From assembly GCA_024663395.1 (NCBI GenBank), contig JANFAH010000032.1, positions 372,001 to 436,000 of the forward strand: 64,000 nucleotides of DNA, read 5' to 3'. This document shows positions 53,984-64,000 of the stretch, in pieces (within the stretch, counting starts at the first letter, position 1; the number at the start of each line of letters is the position of its first letter). The notes below the pieces were generated by a model that saw only the letters and a list, made by a program, of their open reading frames with translations, was not told where the DNA came from and did no database searches. Origin of the DNA: Pisolithus tinctorius. Its lineage: Eukaryota > Basidiomycota > Agaricomycetes > Boletales > Pisolithaceae. The position numbers and the translations under genes were made by a program.

Positions 53984-54808
53984 CCATGGGATTTCTTGTC
54001 CTGTAGGTAGAACAACATGGCTGTTTATGAGTAGACACCTTCCTGAAGCTAAATATGACTTGAACAAATGGCAACCTGCCTGAATATGGCCCAAAAGTCC
54101 ACAGAAGAAGCAGAATGAGTGCAAATGGCAGGGAGAGTGATTGTCCAAGGCATGTGATGGCTGCACACATGAACTGTTGACCTTGCTGCTCTTCCAGAGG
54201 CTGCTTCTCAGTGCGAGAATCTGTTTAGCTGCAATCATAAGACTAGATACAGTAAGCTCTTGATCTGGTGAGTCAAGAAACTTGAGCAGCTCACATCTGA
54301 ATTTGGGTGGGAATCCATAAAAAAACACAACAGGTAGATGAGATGTTGACTCTTTCTGCTTTTTGAGAGACAGCAAAAAATGACAAAAGCTGCAGAAATA
54401 CTCGCCCAGGGAAGACACTGAGACAGTGTCCGAGCTTGCAAGTGCACTTTTCAGTCTAAAAAATTGGTTCCTGCAGGACTCCTCCAGCTCTGGGTACAGC
54501 CGGACCACTTCTGAGGTAAAACAACTCCAATCTCCATTCCTGGTATCTGCCAAGTGGGACCAGAGGTCCACCAACTCAACAAGCGCATACTTGAGTGCAA
54601 ATTTGATGCACACAAGCCTGTCTGAGAGGCTGAATCTATCACAGAAGTTGATTATGTCATCAAAATAGCCTTGAAGGTCCTCAGGGTGCCCAGAGAAGCT
54701 TGGTGCTTCAGGCGAGCCTTGGCATGGAATTTTGAGGCCAAGCATGACTTCAGGGGGTAATATGAGTGTGAATGCTTGATATGCGAATGTGTGCAAGCAA
54801 GAAAACAT
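53984..54808 (-). pseudogene. gag: H Gag fragment
   Basis: About 270 codons. Gag core with EAPSFSGHPEDLQGYFDDII, VVRLYPELEESCRNQF, and a zinc-finger-like CFFCGLLGHIQAGC followed by LASGRCLLINSHVVLPTGQE, parallel to C (CFFCGSTDGHRTAEC ... GKCTLIGGRVFMPDG). So H is a relative of C. Cut after QEIPW by B2; the rest is not in the window. Confidence 0.82.
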
Positions 54809-54972
54809 GAAAATGCGACTATGGGACTGTGAAAAGATGAGACTGAGAGGTGAAACTTGCTAAACTGAGCCTGAAAATTGCGAAAACAGAGCGGGAAAAC
54901 TGCAAAAACAAAGCTGAGGATAGTAGGAAGGGTGCCAGGCTAAGACAGAAGCCCCTTGTGGTGGGCTCCAGT

Positions 54973-55329
54973 TGTAGGAAAATGGATTTAAGAGGATGAG
55001 AGGTTTGGTAGGGGAATGATGAGATCTGAGGGGAGAGAGTAAGCCAAAGGGGCTTCTATAGCCTGGAACTGGATGGAGGGGATGTCTGAGGGCTTCTATG
55101 GCAGTCTGGGTGCAGGGAAACAACCTGCTTGAACTCGTCTCTCATCTGTGGTAACTTGTCTATTGTTTTTTTAAAAAAACCAACTACATCCAGTACTAGG
55201 TAGTGCTGACTAAGCGACCAAAATGCGAAATTCTAAGTGCCACTAGCAAAAAAAACCACCTAGAATCAAAACTAAATAAAATGAACAAATTAAAACAATT
55301 CCCCTAGTAGGGAAATTACATTCCCTACA
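54973..55329 (-). mobile_element. H 5' LTR (357 bp) with tRNA primer site
   Basis: Minus strand TGTAGGGAATG (from 55,329) to TTCCTACA (54,973), then TGGAGCCCACCACAAGGGG at 54,970 downward, the same primer site as C apart from CpG changes. Start TGTAGGGA resembles the C LTR. Confidence 0.75.
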
Positions 55330-55390
55330 GCATGACACAATAAAGTAAGTAACAGATGTACCACTATCATTGTTTGACTTGTTTCTTTTC

Positions 55391-56945
55391 AGGGTGGCAT
55401 TTCATACCCTTGCATCTGTGCTGAAATTGCCAGTTGACATGGACCTGCTGATGTTCTCACTCACGGACATCAACTCACAAACAAAAGTGAGCAAGGATAA
55501 AGGCAACCTCAGGGAAAAATATCCAAAGATCCACTTCTGGTCAAGGTCTGACTACAAGGCTTTTGTGCTATCACTGGAAGCTCAAGGCATCGACCATGGG
55601 AAATCCCCATGGCTAGAATTAGAGAATGGCGACCCTGTTACAGCAAAGACACTCAAGGCTATCCATGCAAGTGCTCACAGTATTTGGGCTGAACTTGTTC
55701 AACATCAGATTGTGCCACTGACATGGACTTGAATAAGTTCATCTGCAAAGGCTCTCATGTCCAAGTATATGCTCAAGGAACATCCCCTTCTTGGCCTCAA
55801 TGAGGATGGCTTCAAGCTGGAGATGCTCTGCATCAATGACTACTCAGGGTGGCACAAGAACCACTTCACACCAAGCAGCAAACTCAAGGGTGCATCATCA
55901 ACAAAAAGCGAACCAAAGAAGAACCTAAGAAGGAGTCAAATGATATGATATCACCACTCGCTATAAAAGGTAATAAGCGCAAGAGCGACCCTGCCCATTC
56001 CATGAATGTGCATGTGAAGTGGCCAAAAGGTGTGTTACTTTGTCTGATTTGTGCGGTTTGGGTTGATCACAACAATCTGAGGATACAATATTACTACAGA
56101 ATTACCAGCAGAAGAGATGCAGAGCCTAATTCTGAAACCTAGCAATGCAGACATAGGTAGGGTGAACACAAGCATAGATGGGGTGAACAGCAGTATTTAT
56201 TCAGTGCTAACTTCACTGAAGTGACAGTTGACAATAATAGCAAGTCAGCACAACCTCAGCCAGATCCTGTTTTTTTCCCAGCCACAAGACAAACTTGCAA
56301 TGATGCCTGTCATTCCCATGGATGACAGCCTATTGCTTCAACCATGCCAAAGTCACCCCGATATTCCCCATGGTGTTTACTTACCAATGCCCCACCATAG
56401 CCATTCGCTGTCCTGATCAAATTCCATCACACATGGTGAGGCATCCAAGGCTACTGGTCCATCCAGCCTGTCTTGCCATAACTTGAACAAAGAGAATGAG
56501 TTCCCACTCCAGAATCCTCTGTAAGTGTTTTTGATCACACAGATTGTGAACTGATACCATTTTCAACTCAGTATGAATGTATTTGGTCTGAATGGAGTCA
56601 CAAAGAAGGTGCCACTTGCACCTTCTCAGTCAGAGATGAACATGAACATGGAGTTGTTGATGTCGACCACCTCAGTAAAAGGGGAAAAGAAGATGAAGAT
56701 GTGACCTGGCACAGCAAAAAATGCGAGGTATGTCTAGTATCTATCTCATTACAATACTAACTATACATTTTCTAGAAACCTCTGCACACTTAGGTGGCAC
56801 AAACATATCAATTTGACTGGGACAACCAAAGAATTCTATGTGTACTGGGATGGATTGACAGCAGAGACACAAGAGAAGTATCGCCTTGAGGCTGAGCACC
56901 TTCAGAAGGATGGAACATGGACAAAACCATCCAACCCAGCTGCCT
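55391..56945 (+). pseudogene. Intron-containing gene relic, unidentified
   Basis: Exon-like blocks separated by probable introns (a CTTTTCAG acceptor at about 55,383-55,390; GTATGTCTAG donor near 56,730 with TTTTCTAG acceptor near 56,775). Readable blocks include YPKIHFWSRSDYKAFVLSLE, HPLLGLNEDGFKLEMLCIND, TFSVRDEHEHGVVDVDHL and TKEFYVYWDGLTAETQEKYR. I recall similar sequences in uncharacterised agaricomycete proteins but cannot name a function. A TGA near 55,730 and frame changes show decay. It may be a captured host gene or part of another element. Confidence 0.45.
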
Positions 56946-57627
56946 GCAATGGTACAATATTTTAGACGATGCAGGTGCTTCTCACTTTCATTCATGCTTG
57001 GCTTAATGTTGTTGCAGGTGTCTCTCAATTGTCACCTGCACCCTCTATTGCACTGTTTCACTGTACCTGCCATTCACGAGTTCTCAACTGCCAACTCAAT
57101 GCCTCATTCATGCTGCCACCCTGCTGTGGCTGCAATTTTATCGCCTGCTCTCCTCCATTGTTCCATTTCGCTGTACCTTGCATCCTGGGTTTCTCAACTG
57201 CCAACTCGATGGCTTGCTCTGTTCTGGCTGCCATTTTATTACCTGCAGCTATTGGGGCCCATGTATCGTGTATAATATGGGCATGTAATGTAAATTGTAT
57301 TATTGGACTGTGCCAGATGGGACCCAAATGGAATCTGTTGCATTCTGACCCAATATGTGTGAATCTGGTGAGACTGGAACGAGAGAACCCTAATCCAATC
57401 CAGACAGACACACACCACTGTCATCATATTTATGCTACAGACAGAGAGGTAGTAGGATCAGATCATGAGTACCAAAATCCTACATCGCCCAATGTCAGCC
57501 TGCCTCACCATGCAATATATGCATTGATTCCAGTTTGCACCTGATCAAAACAGATATTTTGCTTACCAATTGACCCCATCAGATCTCACCCAACTAGAGC
57601 TGCCCTCATCCTGGTAAGTTTTGACTG
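56946..57627. other. No recognised gene
   Basis: About 680 bases after the gene relic. Two short direct copies of a sequence around CACCTGCCATTCACGAGTTCTCAACTGCC and TACCTTGCATCCTGGGTTTCTCAACTGCC occur at about 57,061-57,090 and 57,172-57,201. Otherwise nothing identifiable. Confidence 0.4.
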
Positions 57628-57808
57628 GGCCTGAACCCCTGAAGGCCACATGTACAGGATGAGATCAACACAAGTTGATCATTTGAAATTACTTTTGATG
57701 CCTCAAGGACAATGGCTTTAGCCACAGCAGAGCTCTGTTGGAGTTCGAAGTACTGCTTAAAACATGTGTTTAGGACACAGAGCCCCTGTACCTTCTTCCC
57801 TCATCATC

Positions 57809-58870
57809 ATGTCCTTCCAGCATGAGAACACAACCCCCCAGCCAACCCCAGGCCACTCCTGCAACTACTCCCAAGTCATGGACAATGCGCTGGTTTTCCT
57901 TACCAATGACTCAACTGACACCAAGCATGAGAAGAACATGGAGAAAGCACACCAGCAAGTGGAGGTGGAGCAGAGAGAGAAAGAGCGCAAGGCTAAACGA
58001 GAGGAGGCCAGATGATGGAAGGTGGAGGAGGCACAACTGGAGGCAGAGCAGAGGCAGAGAGAGGAGGAGGAAGTGCAGAGGAAGAAGGCAGTGGAGGAAG
58101 AGGCTGAAAGGCAAAGACAGAGAGCAGTGGCAGAAGAGGCAGAGAGGCAGAGAGCCTCTGAGGAGAGGGCTCAGGCCAGGTGGGATGAGGCTGCTCAAAG
58201 GTGAGTGGCAGAGTACTGTGAGTCAGGCAGAGCTGACTCACAGTTTTATCTTCTTAGATTATGTGGCACAGTGTACGATGTCAACACTGCCCAGAGGTTC
58301 CCTGGGACCTCTGTGGTGGTCACTGTGCCCAGCAGGCCCCCCTGCACTCACTGTGTAGTGAGTCTGATGTGGGGCAGTGCAAGCCAGGGCAGGGGAAGAC
58401 CAGGGCCTGTGTCCCCTGTCACAACAAGAAAAAAACATGTAGCTGGATGCAGGAGGTGGTGGTGGTGGGTCCCTTGTGAAAGAGGGCAGGGACAGGGAGT
58501 TCCCAAGGGGAGAAAAAGAAAAGACCATGAGGGAAAGGGAAGGTGAGAGCAACCGAGATGGAGGAGGCAGACAATGAGCAGGAGGCAGGCAGCAAAGAAG
58601 ACGAACCAGTGACCCCACTTGAGGGTCCCTCAGGGGCAGGAGTACATATGCAGTGGGTGGAGTGGGAGAGGGAACAGCAGCTGTGAGCCATGGAGAGGCA
58701 GGCCAAAGCACATGAAATTGCTGTGCTGGCCTTTGAGAGGATGGCAGCAGCAGTGGAGTGGATGGCAGAGGTGGTGGAGCAGACAGCCAACAAGTGGGGA
58801 ATGTACCATGCATGGGCAGAGTGGGCAGAGATGAGGAGGAGGGAAGATGTGTGTGAAGCCAGACTGGCTG
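57809..58870 (+). pseudogene. F' accessory gene relic
   Basis: ATG 57,809 corresponds to the F start. TGA at 58,013 ends the frame early; the intron donor GTGAG at 58,202 and an acceptor TTAG near 58,258 are kept. The cysteine cluster is partly preserved (CTHCVVSL at about 58,343, then CHNKKKTCSW) but split by frame changes. The C-terminus is lost in the deletion. Pseudogene. Confidence 0.8.
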
Positions 58871-58874
58871 ATCT

Positions 58875-60366
58875 TCATCAGTGTTCTCATAACCAGCCCA
58901 CCAGACCAGGTACAAGAGCTGACAGTGGCAGTGGCAGTGGTCCACCTTAGAGTTGAGTATCTCTGACACTTCATACTCAAGGTCACCATCAATGTCCACT
59001 GGTGGAGGCAGAGGTTGTTGTTGGTTTGGGAAAGGGTTAGCCACTGCAGCTTCCAGTTGTGAGACATGGAAGACCAGATGTACTGAGTGCATAGAGTCAG
59101 GGAGTTTAAGGGTGATGGAGTGCATACCTGGCCTGGCCAAGATGGTGAATGGACCTAAGTACTTTTCAGAGAGTTTTTCCAAAGGATGAGTGGAATGGAA
59201 GTACTTGGCTTTGATGTAGGCCTGTTCTCCAACCTTGAACTCAGGTGGAAGTATGCATTTGGCATCTGCTGGACCCTGGTAGCACTGCTGAGCAGCAGAC
59301 ATTTTGGAGCAGAGGAAGTCATGAAGGGTGGAGAGCTCAATGACATAGTTGTGAACCCTTGGAGAGGTGAAGTCCTGGTCAGGGACCACAGACAGGTTTG
59401 GATGGTATCCCTTGTTAGTGAAGAAGGGAGAAACTCCAGTTGTCGCACTTGGTGTGTTGTTGAAAGCAAACTCTGCTAGAGGTAACAGCTCAGCCCAGTT
59501 GTCTTGTTGGTAGTTACAGTAGACATGAAGGTACTGCTCAAGGGTCTGGTTCATTCACTTGGTTTGGCCATCGCCTTCTGGGTGGTAACCTGAGGTGAAG
59601 TGAAGACACATATCAAGGGCCTTTCCTAGAGAGCAGAAGAAGTGTGAGATGAACTCAGGACCTCTGTCAGAGGTGACATTAGCCGGTACTCCATGCTTGG
59701 AGAAGACATGGGTAAGGAAGAGCTTAGTGAGTTCAGTGGAGGTGATGGAGTCATGGGTGGGGATGAACACTGCTTGCTTTGAGAGGCAGTCCACTACCAC
59801 AAGTATGGCAGAGTAGCCATCAGAGTTGGGGAGGTGTTCAATGAAGTCCATGGAGATGGAGTTCCAAGGTCTCTCTGGGACAGGGAGTTGCTTCAGTAGA
59901 CTGTAGGGGCAGTGCCATGGAGTTTTGCTCCATCCACAGGTGGTGCAGGACCTGACATATTCTTTCACATTGGAGTGGAGGTTAGGCCACACATAGTCCC
60001 TGCAGACAAGTTCTAGGGTGTGGTTCTGCCCGAAATGGCCTGCTAGAGGATGGTCATGTTTGAACTGAAGCACTTGAAGGCAGAGATCATCAATGTCAGG
60101 GACAAAGATGCAACCATCAAGGCAGAGTAGACCATCAGAGTCCAGGGACCACTGAGGCTTAGTTGGAGTTGGGAGATGGCTGGCAGAGACAGGGTTGGAG
60201 GGTAGGGCAGAGATGATGTTGGAGTGCAGGCACTCAACATTGAAGACCATGGCAGTGTGGAGCACAGGTGCCACAAGGGTAGTGGTATGGAGGGACAATG
60301 TGAGTTGCTCCTGTGTAAACATAGGGTGGAGATTGTGAGGATTTACTTGCGCATAGTCCCTATCCC
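58875..60366 (-). pseudogene. pol: F' Pol relic: integrase and chromodomain
   Basis: Same order as F integrase (AGHFGQNHTLELV, SMDFIEHLPNSDG, SDRGPEFISHFF, NQTLEQYLHVYCNYQ, HLVFHVSQLE, VWWAGYENTDED). One stop near 59,555 splits it; the chromodomain end is missing. Arg codons with CpG in F are mostly His, Gln, Cys or Trp here. Confidence 0.88.
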
Positions 60367-60953
60367 TGTTAAGTCCGGGTCTTTACCGGTCCAAGGCCGG
60401 TCCAGAGTCCAGTCGGGGGTCAGAGGGTAACACGAGATATTGAAGGTTTTGGACTGTTGGACTTAGCGACTGATGACGCAGCGCTATTCCCTTGTGTGGG
60501 CCATAGTCCGGTCGAGAAGCAGAAGACAGATGAACAGGGAGACCGGGCTAAGACGGGAACTAAGTTGATTTCAGACTGAGGCTAGAACAGATTATCCTAC
60601 GGCTTAAATACTGGAAGTAACCTAAGTGTAACATAGCACCGGAGACCGGTCTGCACCGGTACAGCGATGATTGGTAAACACATTGGTAAGTAGTGTTACA
60701 AAGAATATTATCAAGCAAAGAGTATGAACAAGGGATTACCGGGAACCGGGGCAGGAGATGTGGCTGGGCCGGGTGTTACACCGGCCCAGTACTAACTGAG
60801 GGGACAACTCGACTGGGCACTTCCTTGCAGTGCCTTGCGAGCTAACACGTTTCTGGGTTGAAGGGTTAAGGCCGGGACTGGGGAAAGGGTTGGACAGAAC
60901 CGGTCGAGACCAGGATAGAACCGGTCTGAGGTGGTCTGGGCATGGTCATGACA
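60367..60953 (-). repeat. G 3' LTR (587 bp)
   Basis: Ends share TGT(C/T)AAGT(A/C)CGGG ... ATGACA with the E, F and J LTRs. Many CCGG-containing words. Confidence 0.88.
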
Positions 60954-61084
60954 GTATCCCCCTCTTGGAGCCAAGCCCACAAGGCTCCAATGAGGACAAT
61001 GCTGAGATCGAAAGTTTCGTGTCTGACCTTGAAAACCGGTGGTCTTAAGACCGGTTCACCCCAGGTTTGGTTTTTCACTTCGAC

Positions 61085-62130
61085 ATGTCTATTCGCCGGT
61101 CCAGAACACCCTACGACCAAGAACTCCTGCCCGACCTGACCTGGGCGACGAGCGAAGAGCTGCGGGTGGGCAGCGACGATGACGACGAGGCCATCCGGGG
61201 AAAGCTGGCCGAGCGCAAGAGGTGCAAGGCGAAGGCGCAGGAGGAAGCCCGGTTGGAGGCTGAGAGGCAGGAGCAAGCCTGGCTCGAAGAGGAGAGGGCA
61301 CATGCAGAGGCTGAGGCGCAGAGAGTAGAGGCCGCGTGCAAGGCTGAAGAAGCCAGAAAGGTGGAGGAGAGCCGGCGGGCAGACGCCCTGGTGGGTAGTT
61401 CGGCCGGGGCCGGTTCAAACGTCGAGGTGATGGACCCTCAGTGAGTACTGTGATGACTACCACCGGTGTTGATAACTAACACTCCACCAGCTGCCTTCGC
61501 TGCACCTGGACCAACATGACCTGTCTGTGCAGCACCGACAGTAAGAAGAGGCGCCTGGCATGTAACTGGTGCAACGAGCTCAAGGAGCACTGCCGGTGGC
61601 CGGTTGAGGGTGAGACCAGTCAGGGAACCGGCCTGGGTGCTGACAAGGGTAAGAGGAAGGCTGACGTGATGTCCCCACACACCGGCGAGAAGAAGAAGAG
61701 GTCGCGGCACCCATCTGCTAAGGTGCTCGAGGGTGCAGGTGACGAGGAGGACAATGTGGAGGAGGGGCCTTCGATGAAGAAGACCGGTGCTGAGGCTGGG
61801 GCCAGTCCTGTCACCGGCGACCAGATGGAGCGCCTGATCAAGGCGGTGGAGCGCGTGGCTGACAACGTGGTTGGCCTAATGGTGGCCCAAAGGGAGGTCT
61901 CGAGGAACTTTTACTGGTTTGCCCGGTCCTACGAGACCTACGTTGAAGAACACTTCGAGTTCTTGGCACCGGATGTGCCGTCAGACCGGGACACCACTGA
62001 CGAGGAAGACCGGGATGCTGAGGGGCTCGACGAAGAGCTGGCTGGGCTGAGGGAGGAAGAAGAGGAGAGCCGGTCCCGGTCTGAGTCAGGTGATCAGGCC
62101 GGTGCCGGTCCTGCTGGGTCCCAAGTCTGA
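61085..62130 (+). CDS. G accessory gene: spliced Zn2Cys6 protein, antisense to pol
   Basis: ATG 61,085; exon 1 61,085-61,440; intron 61,441-61,490 (50 bp; GTGAGT, CTAAC branch, CCAG); exon 2 61,491-62,130; 331 residues with phases fitting exactly and no stop. Exon 1: acidic start, then Glu/Ala/Arg/Lys coiled coil (about residues 38-105). Exon 2 opens with a canonical Zn2Cys6 spacing CX2CX6CX12CX2CX6C with a basic patch (SKKRRLAC) and Arg-Trp after the last Cys, then Lys-rich KKKRSRH, a helical segment (MERLIKAVERVADNVVGLMV) and an acidic tail. Best-preserved member; looks intact. DNA-binding role inferred. Confidence 0.87.
61441..61490 (+). other. Intron of G accessory gene
   Basis: GTGAGTACTG to CTCCACCAG with CTAAC (61,476-61,480) ten bases before the acceptor. 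The position, one codon before the first zinc-cluster Cys, is shared with E. Confidence 0.87.
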
Positions 62131-62312
62131 GGTCGCATGCGTGTAGAGTAGTACCTTCCCTTTCTGTACGCTTTGTGAATGCCAATGCCCAGTTCCGGTT
62201 CTGAAGTGTGAAAGAAAACAATATAAAGAAAAGTAAAGGAAATCAAGACATGGTAAGTACTAGATAGGAGAAACAGATAAGGGGAAAAGGAAAACTTGAG
62301 ACCGGTTCTGGA
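62131..62312. other. Spacer between convergent G genes
   Basis: About 180 bases, no gene. Corresponds to the spacer in F and E. Confidence 0.5.
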
Positions 62313-64000
62313 TTATTTCTGAAAGGGACCAGGTTTGTGCGGGTACCGGTCATGATACTCTTGAACGAGTTCTGAAGTGTTGTCCAGCTCTGTTGCTAGT
62401 ACCCAGGTAGTTTCTTCGTCAGTTCCCTCATAACCGGTCCACCAGACCAGGTACTGCAACCAACACCTTCTGCGCTGGTCGACCTTTGAATCGAGTATCT
62501 CTGCTACTTCAAATTCTAAATCGCCATCGACATCTACTGGTGGGGGTGGAGGTTGAGACTGGTTGGGTATGGTATTTGGGATGGCCAGTTCAAGCTGGGA
62601 AACGTGGAAGACCGGGTGTACAGTGCGCATAGAGTCTGGTAGACGCAGGGTGAATGAGTGAGAGCCGGCCTGGGCTATTATGGGGTAGGGCCCAAGGTTC
62701 TTCTCACTTAGTTTCTTGGAGGGCTGGGTCGACCGGAAGTACCTGGCTTTTACATAGACATTGTCGCCCACTTTGAAGTCTGGGGCCGGCATGCGCTTAG
62801 CATCTGCTGGTCCTTGGTAGCGTTGCTGGGCGAGAGCCATTTCTTCACGTAGGTACTGGTGCAGTGAATCTAAGTCCACTGCATAATCACGAGCCCAGTT
62901 GGATGTGAGGTCGCGCTCAGGGAAGACCGAGATATTAGGGTGATACCCTGGTCATAGCGCTGGGTGCATTGTTGTAGGCAAACTCAGCTAGCGGTAGTAG
63001 TTCGGCCCAGTTGTCCTGCTGATAGTTGCAGTAGACCCAGAGATACTGTTCGAGGGTCTGGTTGGTGCGCTCTGTCTGACCATCCCCCTCTGGGTGATAC
63101 CCAGAGGTGAAATGTAGACGCATGTCTAGAGCTTTACCTAGAGACTGGAAGAAGTGAGATACAAACTCTGATCCCCAGTCTGAGGTTACATGGGCCGGTA
63201 CACTGTGCTTAGAGAACACATGCATGAGGAAGAGTTTGGCAAGCTCAGGGGCTGTGATGGTGTCATGAGTAGGTATGAAGATGGCTTGCTTTGAGAGCCA
63301 GTCGACCACGACGAGGATGGTGGTAAAGCCGGTTGAGGCCGGGAGTTGCTCTATGAAATCCATCAAGATGGAATTCCATGGCTTCTCTGGCACGGGGAGC
63401 TGTTTGAGCGGGCCGTAAGGCCAGTGGCAAGGTACCTTGGCCCAGGCACAGGTAGTACAAGACCGGACATAGTCCTTGACAAATGTCCTTAGGCCGGGCC
63501 AGGTGTACTCTCGTCGGATGAGCTCTAAGGTTCTGTTCTGGCCGAAATGGCCAGATAAAGGATGATCATGTTTAAACCTCAAGACACGAAGGCGAAGGTC
63601 ATTAGAGTCCGGTACATAGATTCTTCCATCTAGACGGAGGAAGCCGGTGTCATCAACTGACCACTGGGAATCTGATGTGTCTGAGAACCGGACCTGGGCG
63701 ACTGGGTCTGAGGGTAGGGCTGAGAGAATATCATTATGCAACTTCTCCACGTCCATTAGTGCAACAGCATGTAGGACCGGGTATTCAAGGTAGGTGGCGT
63801 GCAGGGAGGTGGCTAGCTGTTCCTGTGTGAAGACCGGTCTGAGATTCTGTGGGTTGACCCAGGCGTAGTCGCTATCCCCCTCTTTGGGGTAGACGTCCCA
63901 TCGTCTAGTTAGGGCATCAGGCTTAGCACCGAGTTTACCAGGTCTGAACCGGATAACCATATTGAACTGGGACAAGAACTCAGACCAGCGTGCTTGGCGC
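62313..64000 (-). pseudogene. pol: G Pol: RNase H end, integrase, chromodomain (frameshifted)
   Basis: From the window edge: KPDALTRRWDVYPKEGDSDY, integrase zinc region (SGHFGQNRTLELI, then CTTCAWAK), LMDFIEQLPASTG, TSDWGSEFVSHFF (Trp where the others have Arg, a CpG change), GDGQTERTNQTL; then a frame break near 62,940-62,955 where about 25 bases present in F and E (VSPFFTNK region) are missing; then LDSLHQYLREEM to a chromodomain-like end (QYLVWWTGYEGTDEETTW). This copy is not functional. Confidence 0.9.

Larger units (their letters stand above)
57628..60366 (-). mobile_element. F': old, CpG-depleted copy of element F, partial
   Basis: Collinear with F from the inner border of its 3' LTR (about 10,694) to the pol position equal to 13,891, but nearly every CG of F is TG or CA here. 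No LTR is left on the left side; G interrupts the right side at 60,366. About 470 bases (F 11,930-12,400) are deleted, fusing the accessory gene end to the pol end. Confidence 0.9.
60367..64000 (-). mobile_element. Ty3/gypsy element G, 3' portion (runs off window)
   Basis: 3' LTR 60,367-60,953 (TGTTAAGTCCGGG to GGTCATGACA), polypurine tract GAGGGGGATAC on the minus strand, opposite-strand accessory gene, then pol. Inserted into F' pol after CTATCCC. The other LTR and gag lie beyond 64,000. Very rich in CCGGT/ACCGG. Confidence 0.92.

Noticed and set aside
1..64000. Classical Neurospora-type RIP (CpA to TpA)
   Set aside because: Changes between sister copies are at CpG, and TpA is not raised in the decayed copies as far as can be seen by eye.
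1..64000. tRNA, rRNA, riboswitch or bacterial-type operon features
   Set aside because: None found; the sequence is eukaryotic repeat DNA.

Overview
The window is almost entirely transposable elements from a basidiomycete fungus, probably an Agaricomycete. This rests on chromodomain Ty3/gypsy elements with Tf1-type self-priming, a DIRS-like element, and short GT-AG introns (49-62 bp) with CTAAC-like branch sites. I found no intact host gene, tRNA, rRNA or CRISPR. The species cannot be named from the sequence. Letters A-K are my own labels for repeat families.

Bases 1 to about 52,170 form one nested block whose layers can be ordered by target-site duplications (TSDs). The outermost layer is a DIRS-like relic (K: 1,385-2,797 and probably 50,154-52,171). 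Ty3 element E (2,798-50,153) sits inside it. Inside E are Ty3 D (TSD GAGCT), Ty3 I (GCCAT), solo LTR J2 (GGTGG) and LTR-like repeat B1 (CTGG). Repeat A1 sits in D and A2 in B1. Retroelement C sits in A1. Ty3 F (CTTAC) and a mariner-type MITE (TA) sit in C's 5' LTR. Solo LTRs of the J and E families are scattered through the block. The 12.6 kb between A1 and A2 (30,827-43,420) is inverted: the TSDs match only across the two A copies, which explains why the halves of D, E and B1 lie far apart and in opposite orientations.

To the right lie repeat B2 (52,172-53,983), the LTR and gag of a C-related element H (53,984-55,329), an intron-containing gene relic (about 55,391-56,945), a CpG-depleted old copy of F called F' (57,628-60,366), and Ty3 element G running off the window end (60,367-64,000).

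The most interesting system is an extra gene on the strand opposite to pol, between integrase and the 3' LTR, in C, E, F, F' and G. It is spliced and encodes a charged or coiled-coil segment, a fungal Zn2Cys6-type cysteine cluster and another helical or charged region. Exon phases fit exactly in C, F and G. Zn2Cys6 proteins typically bind CGG triplets. F, C and G are each saturated, in coding and noncoding parts, with their own CGG-containing word (F: CGGAG; C: CGGAATT; G: CCGGT). D, which lacks the gene, shows no such enrichment. I infer a self-recognition system, possibly an element-encoded activator or anti-silencer.

Decay is dominated by CpG to TpG/CpA changes. Most premature stops are TGA where CGA is expected, and the two LTRs of F differ almost only at CpG sites. 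D, E and F have a slippery heptamer directly before the gag stop with pol open in the -1 frame.
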